NCBI GenBank assembly: GCA_902778625.1
Contig: CACYYM010000005.1
Location: 62,001 to 126,000, forward strand
DNA from: an uncultured Bacteroidales bacterium
GTDB lineage: Bacteria > Bacteroidota > Bacteroidia > Bacteroidales > Bacteroidaceae
Reading direction: 5' to 3'
DNA length: 64,000 bases
In this document: positions 52,509 through 60,943 of the stretch, piece after piece
Layout of the letters: each line of letters begins with the position of its first letter
How positions within the stretch are numbered: position 1 is the first letter of the stretch
The notes under the pieces: generated by a model
What the model was told of the DNA's origin: nothing
The model's input: the letters and a program-made list of their open reading frames with translations, nothing else
The model's database searches: none
Made by a program: the position numbers and the translations under genes

Positions 52509-53675
52509 ATGAGCAATCAACGCTATATGATGCGTGGTGTGAGCGCTGCAAAGGAGGACGTTCACAACGCAATTAAGAACATCGACAAAGGCATTTTTCC
52601 ACAGGCTTTCTGCAAGATAATTCCCGACATCCTCGGCGGTGACCCGGAGTACTGCAACATCATGCACGCTGACGGAGCTGGCACGAAGTCGAGCCTCGCC
52701 TATATGTATTGGAAAGAAACTGGTGACCTGAGCGTATGGAAGGGCATTGCTCAAGACGCCCTCATCATGAACACGGACGACCTGCTCTGTGTGGGCGCCG
52801 TGGATAACATCTTGGTTTCCTCCACGATAGGCCGCAACAAGATGCTCATCCCGGGTGAGGTTATTTCCGCCATCATCAACGGAACCGATGAGCTGATGCA
52901 GGAGCTTCGCGACATGGGGATTGGCATTTACGGCACGGGCGGCGAGACGGCCGACGTGGGCGACCTCGTGAGGACTATCATCGTGGACTCGACGGTGACT
53001 TGCCGCATGAAGCGAAGCGACGTCATCGACAACGCAAACATCCGCCCGGGCGATGTTATTGTCGGTCTTTCCTCCTGTGGCCAAGCCACTTACGAGAAGG
53101 AGTACAACGGTGGCATGGGCAGCAACGGACTCACCTCAGCCCGCCATGATGTCTTCTCGAAATACCTTGCTGAGAAGTATCCCGAGAGCTATGATCACAG
53201 CGTGCCAGAGGAGCTGGTCTATAGCGGCAAGTATATGTTGACGGACAGCGTCGAAGGAAGCCCTCTCCCGGCTGGCAAGCTCGTACTTTCGCCAACGAGG
53301 ACATATGCTCCAGTTGTCAGGAAGATGCTCGACGAGATGCGTCCTGCGATACACGGCATGGTGCATTGCACAGGCGGGGCGCAGACGAAAATCCTCCATT
53401 TCATCGGCGAAAACTGTCGCGTCATCAAGGACAACATGTTCCCTGTGCCGCCCCTTTTCAAGGCGATACAAGACTGCAGCGGCACCGACTGGGCAGAGAT
53501 GTACAAGGTCTTCAACATGGGCCATCGCCTCGAGGTGTATGTTGCTCCCGAAGATGCCGAGAAGGTTATCAGCATCTCGAAGAGTTTCAACATCGATGCA
53601 CAAGTTGTTGGCCGCATCGAAGAAGGCAAGAAGAGCCTCCTCATCAAGAGCGAGTTCGGAGAGTTTGAATACTAA
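52509..53675 (+). CDS. purM: Phosphoribosylformylglycinamidine cyclo-ligase (AIR synthase)
   Basis: 388 residues from MSNQRYMMRG. PurM closes the imidazole ring of AIR in purine synthesis. Visible family motifs are HADGAGTKSSLAYMYW, DALIMNTDDLLCVGA, YGTGGETADVGDL and GLTSARHDVF, the last two in the ATP and FGAM site. The length and the divergence from the E. coli type fit the longer Bacteroidetes form. First gene of a run that continues with a 33-residue ORF and prfA. Confidence 0.92.
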   Translation: MSNQRYMMRGVSAAKEDVHNAIKNIDKGIFPQAFCKIIPDILGGDPEYCNIMHADGAGTKSSLAYMYWKETGDLSVWKGIAQDALIMNTDDLLCVGAVDNILVSSTIGRNKMLIPGEVISAIINGTDELMQELRDMGIGIYGTGGETADVGDLVRTIIVDSTVTCRMKRSDVIDNANIRPGDVIVGLSSCGQATYEKEYNGGMGSNGLTSARHDVFSKYLAEKYPESYDHSVPEELVYSGKYMLTDSVEGSPLPAGKLVLSPTRTYAPVVRKMLDEMRPAIHGMVHCTGGAQTKILHFIGENCRVIKDNMFPVPPLFKAIQDCSGTDWAEMYKVFNMGHRLEVYVAPEDAEKVISISKSFNIDAQVVGRIEEGKKSLLIKSEFGEFEY

Positions 53676-53686
53676 AACAAGGAGTT

Positions 53687-53788
53687 ATGGAATATATATT
53701 TTTAGCAGCACTACTCGTCGTTATGTTCTTCGCATGGCGTCAGTTCTATCAGACTCATAAGAAAAAGAACAAACATGGCAGAAAGTAA
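53687..53788 (+). CDS. 33-residue single-helix membrane peptide
   Basis: Starts 11 nt after purM with an AAGGAG ribosome-binding site 5 nt before the ATG, stronger than most in this window. The product is one hydrophobic helix (MEYIFLAALLVVMFFAW) followed by a basic tail rich in Lys and His (THKKKNKHGRK), so an inner-membrane peptide with the tail in the cytoplasm is likely. The last 14 nt overlap the start of prfA in another frame, which suggests coupling. Function unknown. Confidence 0.6.
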   Translation: MEYIFLAALLVVMFFAWRQFYQTHKKKNKHGRK

Positions 53789-54887
53789 TCACCTGTTAGA
53801 TAAACTTGACGGGCTTGTGAGCCGCTTTGAGGAGGTCAGCACGCTCATTACTGACCCCGCCGTCATTGCCGACCAGAAGCGCTACGTCAAGCTCACCAAG
53901 GAGTATAAAGACCTCGGCAAGATAGTCGAGGCTCGCAAGGAGTACATCGGCTGCTTGCAGAACGTGGCCGACGCCAAGGAGATGCTCGCCATCGAGGAAG
54001 ATGCCGAGACGAAGGAGATGCTGCGTGAAGAGCTCTCCCAAAGCGAGAAGCGCATCCCCGAGCTTGAGGAAGAGATAAAGCTCCTGCTCGTTCCTGCCGA
54101 TCCCGAAGACGACAAGAACATTGTGCTCGAAATACGTGGCGGCACGGGCGGCGACGAGGCGGCACTCTTCGCAGGCGACCTCTTCCGCATGTACTCGAAG
54201 TTCTTCGAGATGAAAGGCTGGAAGATGGCGGTGAGCAGCTATAGCGAGGGAGCCGTCGGCGGCTACAAGGAAATCGTCTGTTCCGTGACGGGCGAAGGCG
54301 TCTATGGCATCATGAAGTACGAGAGCGGCGTTCATCGCGTGCAACGCGTCCCTGTTACCGAGACGCAGGGCCGTGTGCATACCTCCGCCGCTACGGTTGC
54401 AGTCCTGCCCGAAGCTCAGGAGTTCGATGTGGAAATCAATGAGGGCGCCATCAAGTGGGACACCTTCCGCTCGAGCGGCGCTGGCGGTCAGAACGTCAAC
54501 AAAGTCGAGTCAGGCGTCCGTGCCCGCTACATCTGGCGCAATCCCTTCACCAATCAGGACGAGGAAATCCTCGTGGAGTGTACCGAGACGCGCGACCAGC
54601 CGAAGAACAAGGAACGCGCCCTGGCCCGCCTCCGCACCTTCATCTACGACAAGGAGCATCAGAAGTACCTCGACGACATCGCGTCGAAGCGCAAGACGAT
54701 GGTCTCGACGGGCGACCGCTCGGCAAAGATTAGGACGTACAACTACCCGCAAGGCCGCATCACAGACCACCGCATCGGCTACACCATCTATAACCTGCCC
54801 TCCTTCATGGACGGCAATATCCAGGACTGCATCGACCATCTGATCGTGGCTGAGAACGCCGAGAGACTCAAGGAATCTGAACTTTAA
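53775..54887 (+). CDS. prfA: Peptide chain release factor 1
   Basis: 370 residues. RF1 frees the finished chain at UAA and UAG. The GGQ motif that reaches the peptidyl-transferase centre is at residues 237-239 (SGAGGQNVNKVESGVR). The anticodon-like PVTETQGRVHTSAAT stretch lies just before. N-terminal helical domain and C-terminal domain complete. Confidence 0.96.
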   Translation: MAESNHLLDKLDGLVSRFEEVSTLITDPAVIADQKRYVKLTKEYKDLGKIVEARKEYIGCLQNVADAKEMLAIEEDAETKEMLREELSQSEKRIPELEEEIKLLLVPADPEDDKNIVLEIRGGTGGDEAALFAGDLFRMYSKFFEMKGWKMAVSSYSEGAVGGYKEIVCSVTGEGVYGIMKYESGVHRVQRVPVTETQGRVHTSAATVAVLPEAQEFDVEINEGAIKWDTFRSSGAGGQNVNKVESGVRARYIWRNPFTNQDEEILVECTETRDQPKNKERALARLRTFIYDKEHQKYLDDIASKRKTMVSTGDRSAKIRTYNYPQGRITDHRIGYTIYNLPSFMDGNIQDCIDHLIVAENAERLKESEL

Positions 54888-54902
54888 AGAATACAATACG
54901 AC

Positions 54903-55145
54903 ATGGGATTTTGGAATGATGTCAAGCAGGAATGGACGTGGGCTGGCATTAAAGCCGACTGGAAGGAACATTGGCCGGACTTGGTTGCAATAGTTGTAGC
55001 GGGATTGTTTACTCCCGCCGTACAGGAATGGCTCGGGTGGAAAGAAAACACATGGGCTTTCTTCGGAGTCTGGATAGTGATTGCCGTGGCAGCAGCCGTA
55101 GTGATAGGTTTAATAAGACTCATCGTAGAGAAACTTAACACATGA
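54903..55145 (+). CDS. Small membrane protein of unknown function
   Basis: 80 residues. A polar, Trp-rich front ([21 protein letters not shown]) leads to two hydrophobic stretches ([20 protein letters not shown] and [20 protein letters not shown]). It starts 15 nt after prfA and overlaps pyrF by 4 nt (ATGA), so it is part of the operon. No family recognised. No catalytic residues. Confidence 0.6.
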   Translation: MGFWNDVKQEWTWAGIKADWKEHWPDLVAIVVAGLFTPAVQEWLGWKENTWAFFGVWIVIAVAAAVVIGLIRLIVEKLNT

Positions 55146-55960
55146 CAAGACAGGAACTCATAGAGAACATAAGAAGGAAGAAGAGCTTCCTTTGCGTCGG
55201 CCTCGACACCGACTTGAAGAAGATACCGGAGCACTTGCTGAAGGAAGACGACCCTATATTCGCCTTCAACCGCGCCATCATCGATGCCACCGCGCCTTAC
55301 TGTGTGGCCTACAAGCCCAACCTTGCCTTCTACGAGGCGTTCGGCGTGAAGGGACTGATGGCTTTCGAGAAGACGGTCAAGTACTTGAAGCAGAATTATC
55401 CTGAGCAGTTCATCATAGCTGACGCTAAGCGAGGCGATATCGGCAACACCAGCCAGATGTATGCCCGCACCTTCTTTGGCGAATATGATGTGGATGCGCT
55501 TACCGTCGCTCCTTATATGGGCGAGGACAGCGTCACGCCTTTTATCGAAGGATACGAGGGGAAGTGGGTCATCCTGCTTGCCCTGACCAGTAACATAGGC
55601 TCGTTTGACTTCCAACTCACCGAGGACAAGCAGGGCGAGCGTCTCTTCGAGAAAGTCATCCGCAAGAGCCAGGAGTGGGGCAGCGACGAGAACATGATGT
55701 ACGTCGTGGGTGCCACGAGAGGCGAAATGTTCCAAGATATCCGCAGGGTTGCACCGAATACCTTCTTGCTCGTACCCGGCGTAGGCGCCCAGGGCGGCAG
55801 TCTCGAAGAGGTTTGCAAGTATGGCATGATAGAGGATTGTGGCTTACTAGTCAACAGCAGCCGCGCAATCATCTATGCCGACAAGACAGTGAACTTTGCA
55901 AATGTAGCCGCAGAGAAGTCCAAAGAGATGGCAGGCCAGATGGCACGCCTCCTTAAATAA
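55142..55960 (+). CDS. pyrF: Orotidine 5'-phosphate decarboxylase
   Basis: 272 residues, the longer type 2 form. It makes UMP from OMP. The active-site strand [10 protein letters not shown] carries the catalytic Lys and Asp. [13 protein letters not shown] opens the barrel and [11 protein letters not shown] near the end forms the phosphate site. Coupled to the upstream small membrane protein; lpxD follows after 10 nt. Confidence 0.95.
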   Translation: MTRQELIENIRRKKSFLCVGLDTDLKKIPEHLLKEDDPIFAFNRAIIDATAPYCVAYKPNLAFYEAFGVKGLMAFEKTVKYLKQNYPEQFIIADAKRGDIGNTSQMYARTFFGEYDVDALTVAPYMGEDSVTPFIEGYEGKWVILLALTSNIGSFDFQLTEDKQGERLFEKVIRKSQEWGSDENMMYVVGATRGEMFQDIRRVAPNTFLLVPGVGAQGGSLEEVCKYGMIEDCGLLVNSSRAIIYADKTVNFANVAAEKSKEMAGQMARLLK

Positions 55961-55970
55961 ATGATAAGAC

Positions 55971-57020
55971 ATGGAATTTACAGCACAAATGATAGCAGGG
56001 CTGATAGGCGGCACCATCGTGGGTGACCCCGAAGCCAAGGTCAACAACTTCGCCAAGATAGAAGAGGGAAAGCCTGGCTGCATCAGTTTTCTTGCCAACG
56101 AGAAGTACGAGCAATACATCTACGGAACAGAGAGCAGCGTCGTGCTTGTCAACGAGAACTTCGAACCGAAGCAGGAGATAAAGGCCACGCTCATCAAGGT
56201 GGCAAATGCTCGCGAAGCAGTGGCGAAGCTCTTGCAGATATATGAAAGCATGAAGCCGAAGCGTGAAGGCATCAGCGACCTTGCCTTCATTGACCCTTCT
56301 GCAAAGATAGGCGAGAAGTGCTACATCGGGCCTTTTGTTGCCATTGCCGAAGGCGTGGAGATAGGCGAGGGCTGTGTCCTGCATCCGCATGTCACAATAG
56401 GCAGAAATGCGAAGGTCGGTGCGAACACAGAGATTTACAGCAACGCCGTTGTTTATCACGATTGTCAAGTCGGCAGCCGCTGTATTCTTCATGCTGGCTG
56501 CGTGATTGGCGCCGATGGCTTTGGCTTTGAGCCAACCGAGGATGGCTATAAGAAGATACCGCAGATAGGCATTGCCATCATTGAGGACGATGTCGAGATT
56601 GGCGCCAATACCTGTGTTGACCGCGCAGTGATGGGAGCAACAGTCATACACAAGGGCGTGAAGATAGACAACCTTGTGCAGATTGCGCACAACGACGAGA
56701 TAGGCAGCCACACAGTCATGTCGGCGCAGGTCGGCATAGCAGGCAGCACGAAGGTAGGGGAGTGGTGCATGTTTGGCGGACAAGTCGGCATAGCTGGCCA
56801 CGCCACTATCGCCAATCGCGTTATGGCTGGAGCACAGGCAGGCATCCCTAACAACATTAAGAAAGAAGGCGCAGCAGTACAGGGAACGCCAGCTATCGAG
56901 GGCCGCAACTTCTGGAAGAGCAGCGCCATTTTCAAGAACTTGCCTGATATGTGGGCAGAGATGAATCAGATGAAAAAGGAAATCAAACTGCTCAAGGAAC
57001 AACTTGAGGACAAGCAATAA
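55971..57020 (+). CDS. lpxD: UDP-3-O-acylglucosamine N-acyltransferase
   Basis: 349 residues. LpxD adds the second acyl chain in lipid A synthesis. N-terminal uridine-binding domain (about 1-100, [20 protein letters not shown]), a left-handed beta-helix of hexapeptide repeats (about 105-300, [20 protein letters not shown]) and a C-terminal helix that ends in LKEQLEDKQ. The catalytic-type His is in the IAHNDEIG loop. First gene of an lpxD-lpxC/fabZ-lpxA group. Confidence 0.95.
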   Translation: MEFTAQMIAGLIGGTIVGDPEAKVNNFAKIEEGKPGCISFLANEKYEQYIYGTESSVVLVNENFEPKQEIKATLIKVANAREAVAKLLQIYESMKPKREGISDLAFIDPSAKIGEKCYIGPFVAIAEGVEIGEGCVLHPHVTIGRNAKVGANTEIYSNAVVYHDCQVGSRCILHAGCVIGADGFGFEPTEDGYKKIPQIGIAIIEDDVEIGANTCVDRAVMGATVIHKGVKIDNLVQIAHNDEIGSHTVMSAQVGIAGSTKVGEWCMFGGQVGIAGHATIANRVMAGAQAGIPNNIKKEGAAVQGTPAIEGRNFWKSSAIFKNLPDMWAEMNQMKKEIKLLKEQLEDKQ

Positions 57021-57047
57021 CCTTATAGCCTTATAAAAACAAGAAAG

Positions 57048-58433
57048 ATGTTAAAGCAAAATACAATCAAGGAAAGTTTCTCGCTCAGCGGCAAGGGGCT
57101 CCACACAGGACTCCTGTTGACGGTGACTTTCCTGCCAGCAGAAGCGGGACACGGTTACAAGATTCAGCGAGTGGACTTGCCAGAACGACCCATCATGGAC
57201 GCAGTGGCAGAGAATGTCGTCGATACGCAACGCGGCACCGTGCTCGGCAAAGGCGAGATGCGATGCAGTACGGTGGAGCATGCCTTGGCTGCCCTTTACG
57301 CCTTGGGAATCGACAATGTTTTAATGCAGGTCGACGGTCCTGAGTTCCCTATCCTCGATGGTAGCGCGGAGCCTTTCGTGCGTGAGATACAGCGCGTTGG
57401 CATCTGCGAGCAGGACGCACCGAAGGACTACTACTACATCACCAAGAAGATGGAGTTCCGAGACGACAAGACGGGAGCTTGTATCACCCTCTTGCCCGAC
57501 GACGACTTCTCCATCACGAGCATGATTGCCTTCGACGGCAAAGTCCTCAGCAGCCAGTTCGCGACGCTCGATAGCATGGACAAGTTCGCGACGGAGGTTG
57601 CTGCAGCCCGCACCTTCGTTTTCGTTCGTGAGATAGAGCAACTGCTTTTGGCGGGACTCATCAAAGGCGGCGACCTGGACAACGCCATTGTCATCTACGA
57701 GCGTCAGACAACGCAGGAGAATCTCGACAAGCTCTGCAAGCTGACGGGTGCCGAGCATCACGACGCCAACGATCTCGGCTACATACAGCACAAACCACTC
57801 GTCTGGGACAACGAGCCAGCGCGTCACAAACTGCTCGACATCATTGGCGATATGGCGCTCATTGGCAAGCCCATCAAAGGACGCATTATTGCTACTCGTC
57901 CGGGTCACACTATAAATAATATGTTCGCGCGCATGATGCGCAAGGAGATACGCAAGCATGAGGTGCAAGCCCCTAAGTACGACCCGAACATGACGCCTCT
58001 GATGGACGTTGCCGCCATAAGGAAGCTCCTGCCCCACCGCTATCCCATGCAACTCGTCGACAAGGTCATCGATATCAAGGAGAACTACATCGTGGCCGTC
58101 AAGAACGTGACGAGCGACGAACCCTTCTTCCAAGGACACTTCCCGGGCGAGCCCGTCATGCCTGGCGTCTTGCTGATCGAGGCGATGGCACAGACGGGAG
58201 GCATCCTCGTCCTGCACGACAAGGAGCACCCCGAAACGTACAGCACCTACTTCCTGCACATCGACAACGTCAAGTTCCGCCAGAAAGTGGTGCCTGGCGA
58301 CACACTCATCTTCCGCGTGGAGCTCGTCGCACCGCTTCGCCACAGCATCGGCACCATGCAGGGCTACGCTTTCATCGGCGAGAACTGTGTGGCGGAAGCA
58401 ACCTTCACGGCACAAGTCATCAGCAACAAATAA
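57048..58433 (+). CDS. lpxC/fabZ: Bifunctional LpxC deacetylase / FabZ dehydratase
   Basis: 461 residues. Residues about 1-300 are the zinc deacetylase LpxC, the committed step of lipid A synthesis (STVEHALAALYALGIDN and NEPARHKLLDIIGDMALIG, with the metal-binding His and Asp). Residues about 320-461 are the FabZ hot-dog dehydratase of fatty acid synthesis (LPHRYPMQLVDKV, GHFPGEPVMPGVLLIEAMAQ). The fusion is a known Bacteroidetes trait that couples the two pathways. Both active sites look intact. Confidence 0.96.
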   Translation: MLKQNTIKESFSLSGKGLHTGLLLTVTFLPAEAGHGYKIQRVDLPERPIMDAVAENVVDTQRGTVLGKGEMRCSTVEHALAALYALGIDNVLMQVDGPEFPILDGSAEPFVREIQRVGICEQDAPKDYYYITKKMEFRDDKTGACITLLPDDDFSITSMIAFDGKVLSSQFATLDSMDKFATEVAAARTFVFVREIEQLLLAGLIKGGDLDNAIVIYERQTTQENLDKLCKLTGAEHHDANDLGYIQHKPLVWDNEPARHKLLDIIGDMALIGKPIKGRIIATRPGHTINNMFARMMRKEIRKHEVQAPKYDPNMTPLMDVAAIRKLLPHRYPMQLVDKVIDIKENYIVAVKNVTSDEPFFQGHFPGEPVMPGVLLIEAMAQTGGILVLHDKEHPETYSTYFLHIDNVKFRQKVVPGDTLIFRVELVAPLRHSIGTMQGYAFIGENCVAEATFTAQVISNK

Positions 58434-58468
58434 ATGAGAGAAAAGTCAGTTCCATACATCGGATTGCC

Positions 58469-58600
58469 CAACCCGACATACGGGGTTGCAAAACTTCACA
58501 CGTGAAGTTCGTTATAGATTCATGTATGTATAATTAAATGTACATGTATGTATAATTATAGATACATGAATCTATAACGAACGCTGCACGCTGAGTTGGG
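58469..58600. repeat. 22-nt array with A+T-rich dyads (array H) containing a 21-bp perfect inverted repeat
   Basis: Six consecutive 22-nt units start at 58469, 58491, 58513, 58535, 58557 and 58579. Several are dyads (AACTTCAC-AC-GTGAAGTT; TATAGAT-N6-ATCTATA). The arms 58507-58527 and 58562-58582 are perfect 21-nt inverted repeats. Units 3 and 4 share the direct repeat ATGTATGTATAATTA. The gene-free stretch 58434-58753 between lpxC/fabZ and lpxA holds this array and an octamer/heptamer region (58688-58752). Confidence 0.88.
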
Positions 58601-58753
58601 AAAAACGGCAGGGAGAGTGGAGCAATCAGGCTCGTGGAGCTGCCCAAAAGCCCTTTAGAGAGAAAGAGGAAGCAAGGGGTAAATTTGAAATCGTCAAACT
58701 GTCAACAAGTCACAAGAAAACAGTACATAGTAAATCGTCAAATTGTAAATGAT

Positions 58754-59521
58754 ATGATTAGTCCTTTGGCATACATCCATCCGGAAGCCGTCATCGGCGA
58801 GAACTGCGAGATAGGGCCGTTCTGCTACATCGACAAAGGTGTCGTCATCGGCGACAATAACACCCTGATGAACAGCGTGACTGTGCTCTACGGCGCTCGC
58901 ATCGGCAACGGCAACATCTTCTTCCCGGGTGCCGTCATCAGCGCTATCCCACAAGACCTCAAGTTCCGAGGCGAGGACAGCACGGCCGAGATTGGTAACA
59001 ACAACAAGATACGCGAAAACGTGACAGTCAACAGAGGCACAGCTGCAAAGGGTCGGACCATCGTGGGCAACGACAACTTGTTGATGGAAGGCGTGCATGT
59101 GGCTCACGATGCCATTGTCGGCAACGGCGTCATCATCGGTAACGGCACGAAGCTGGCTGGTGAGATAGTCATCGACGACTTCGCAATCCTGAGTGCCAAC
59201 GTGCTGATGCATCAGTTCTGCCGCGTGGGAAGTTATACGATGGTGGGCGGCGGCACACGTTTCTCCCAGAATGTGCTGCCCTTCAGCCTCGTGGCGCGTG
59301 AACCTGCAGCATTCTGCGGACTGAACACCATCGGGCTTCGTCGCAGAGGCTTCGACCGCGACCTCATCAACAACATACACATGGCTTATCAGATCATCCT
59401 GCAGGGAACGGGCAAACTCAACGACTTGCTTGCCCGCGTGGAGCAGGAGATTCCCATGAGCCCTGAGATAGAATACATCCTCGACTTCATTCGAGGCAGC
59501 GAACGCGGCTTCATAAGATAA
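58754..59521 (+). CDS. lpxA: UDP-N-acetylglucosamine O-acyltransferase
   Basis: 255 residues from MISPLAYIHPEAVIG; the open frame extends 40 codons upstream through heptamer-type repeats, which is not credible as coding. LpxA performs the first acylation of lipid A synthesis. Left-handed beta-helix hexapeptides (IGPFCYIDKGVVIGDNN), the catalytic GVHVAHDAIVG His and the helical C-terminal domain (IHMAYQIILQ) are present. Length is close to E. coli LpxA (262). Confidence 0.94.
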   Translation: MISPLAYIHPEAVIGENCEIGPFCYIDKGVVIGDNNTLMNSVTVLYGARIGNGNIFFPGAVISAIPQDLKFRGEDSTAEIGNNNKIRENVTVNRGTAAKGRTIVGNDNLLMEGVHVAHDAIVGNGVIIGNGTKLAGEIVIDDFAILSANVLMHQFCRVGSYTMVGGGTRFSQNVLPFSLVAREPAAFCGLNTIGLRRRGFDRDLINNIHMAYQIILQGTGKLNDLLARVEQEIPMSPEIEYILDFIRGSERGFIR

Positions 59522-59531
59522 ATCATCGGAC

Positions 59532-60062
59532 ATGACACTTAAGCTTACACTATTCAGCCAGGAGAAAGATGACTTTGTGCTGGAAATCCTCGTCGACAGC
59601 GATGCCAGGTTCTCCGAACTGCATCAGCTCATACTCAACGACTGCAATTATCAGGAGCACGACAGGCAGTGCTTCCTCATCTGCGACGAAGACTGGCGAG
59701 TCAAGCAACGTATCCGCCTCAAAGACAGTGAGGACATGCGCTACGATGAAGACCTCAACCTGATGTCGCACACCAGTATCGGCGACTTCCTCGAGGACGA
59801 AGGTCAACGTCTGGCATACGTCTTCGACCCCGAAGGCAAGCGCTTCTTCCTGATGGAACTCACCGAAAACGTCTTTGGCAGAACTGAAAAGAAGCCTGTC
59901 GTGAACCGAAGGCACGGACAGCCCCCTCTGCAAGACCTCACTTCTCCTGCCGAGATCTCTGTCGAAGAAGAGGAAAAGGAGGAAATCGACGAGACATTCT
60001 ATGGCGACGAGGGCTTCGAGGCGGAAGAGCTCGACATGGAAGGCTACGAGATAGACGAATAA
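59532..60062 (+). CDS. PRiA4 ORF-3/TnpR-passenger-like protein
   Basis: 176 residues, strongly acidic at the end (runs of Glu with EEEEKEEID). The first 130 residues (LTLFSQEKDDFVLEILVDSD, CFLICDEDWRVKQ, LAYVFDPEGKRFFLMEL) match the plasmid pRiA4b ORF-3-like fold. The name comes from plasmid and insertion-element passengers, but chromosomal copies next to lpxA and miaA look like ordinary Bacteroidales genes, and nothing here suggests mobility. Its stop overlaps the miaA start by one base. Function unknown. Confidence 0.75.
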   Translation: MTLKLTLFSQEKDDFVLEILVDSDARFSELHQLILNDCNYQEHDRQCFLICDEDWRVKQRIRLKDSEDMRYDEDLNLMSHTSIGDFLEDEGQRLAYVFDPEGKRFFLMELTENVFGRTEKKPVVNRRHGQPPLQDLTSPAEISVEEEEKEEIDETFYGDEGFEAEELDMEGYEIDE

Positions 60063-60943
60063 TGACGCTTTACGTTCTGCTTGGTCCTACGGCTGTCGGC
60101 AAGACAGAACTTGCTCTTCAGATGGCCGAAAAGCTCGGGAGCCCCATCCTGAACTGCGACAGCCGACAGATATATCGAGGCATGGAGATAGGCACGGCGG
60201 CGCCTACGAAAGAGCAGATGCAACGTGTCAGGCATTACTTTGTGGGCACGCACGACATCGGCTCTTATTACTCTGCTGCCCAATATGAGCAGGACGTGCT
60301 TTCGCTCGTCAAAGAGCTCAGCGAAGAGCACCAGTCGCTCCTGCTTTCGGGCGGAAGCATGATGTACCTCGACGCCGTCTGCAACGGCATAGACGACATA
60401 CCGTCGGTCGATGCAGAGGTGCGCGAGACGTTGCGCAACCGACTTCTGGGCGGCGAGATCGACAAGATGCGAAGTGAATTGCGGCTGCTCGACCCAGACT
60501 ACTATCAAACTGCCGACACGCGCAATCCAAAGCGTGTCGTGCATGCTTTGGAAGTGTGCTATACATCGGGGCGTCCTTACTCGTCGTTCCTCACCAAAGA
60601 GCGCAAGCCGCGACCCTTCTCTGTCGTCAAGATAGGGCTGAGGCGCGAACGTCAGGAACTCTTCGACCGCATCAACAAGCGCGTTGATGGCATGATGAAG
60701 GCAGGAATGCTCGATGAGGCGCGCCGCCTCTATCCTTTCCGAAAGGAAAACGCGCTGAACACCGTTGGCTACAAGGAACTGTTCCGTTACCTCGACGGCG
60801 AGTGGAAGTTGCCATTTGCCATCGAGAAGATAAAGAAGAACACACGCGACTATGCCAAGAAGCAAATGACATGGTTCGCTCACGATAACACGATACAATG
60901 GTTTCATCCCGACGAACCATCAATTATGAAAGTCGTATTATGA
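60062..60943 (+). CDS. miaA: tRNA dimethylallyltransferase (second copy)
   Basis: 293 residues. P-loop GPTAVGKTE (8-15), NCDSRQIYRGMEIGTAAPTK, the substrate loop RNPKRVVHALEV, and the C-terminal AKKQMTWFAHD. Closer to the standard MiaA pattern than the copy at 14014. Both can be expected to modify A37 of UNN-reading tRNAs; a division of labour is unknown. Overlaps its upstream gene by 1 nt and the PBP gene by 4 nt. Confidence 0.94.
   Translation: MTLYVLLGPTAVGKTELALQMAEKLGSPILNCDSRQIYRGMEIGTAAPTKEQMQRVRHYFVGTHDIGSYYSAAQYEQDVLSLVKELSEEHQSLLLSGGSMMYLDAVCNGIDDIPSVDAEVRETLRNRLLGGEIDKMRSELRLLDPDYYQTADTRNPKRVVHALEVCYTSGRPYSSFLTKERKPRPFSVVKIGLRRERQELFDRINKRVDGMMKAGMLDEARRLYPFRKENALNTVGYKELFRYLDGEWKLPFAIEKIKKNTRDYAKKQMTWFAHDNTIQWFHPDEPSIMKVVL

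Noticed and set aside
58634..58753. Longer N-terminus for lpxA
   Set aside because: It is coded by 7/8-nt repeats; LpxA proteins begin at the hexapeptide helix, as from 58754.
59532..60062. Mobile element passenger, from the PRiA4/TnpR family name
   Set aside because: No transposase or inverted ends; tight overlap with miaA and housekeeping neighbours.
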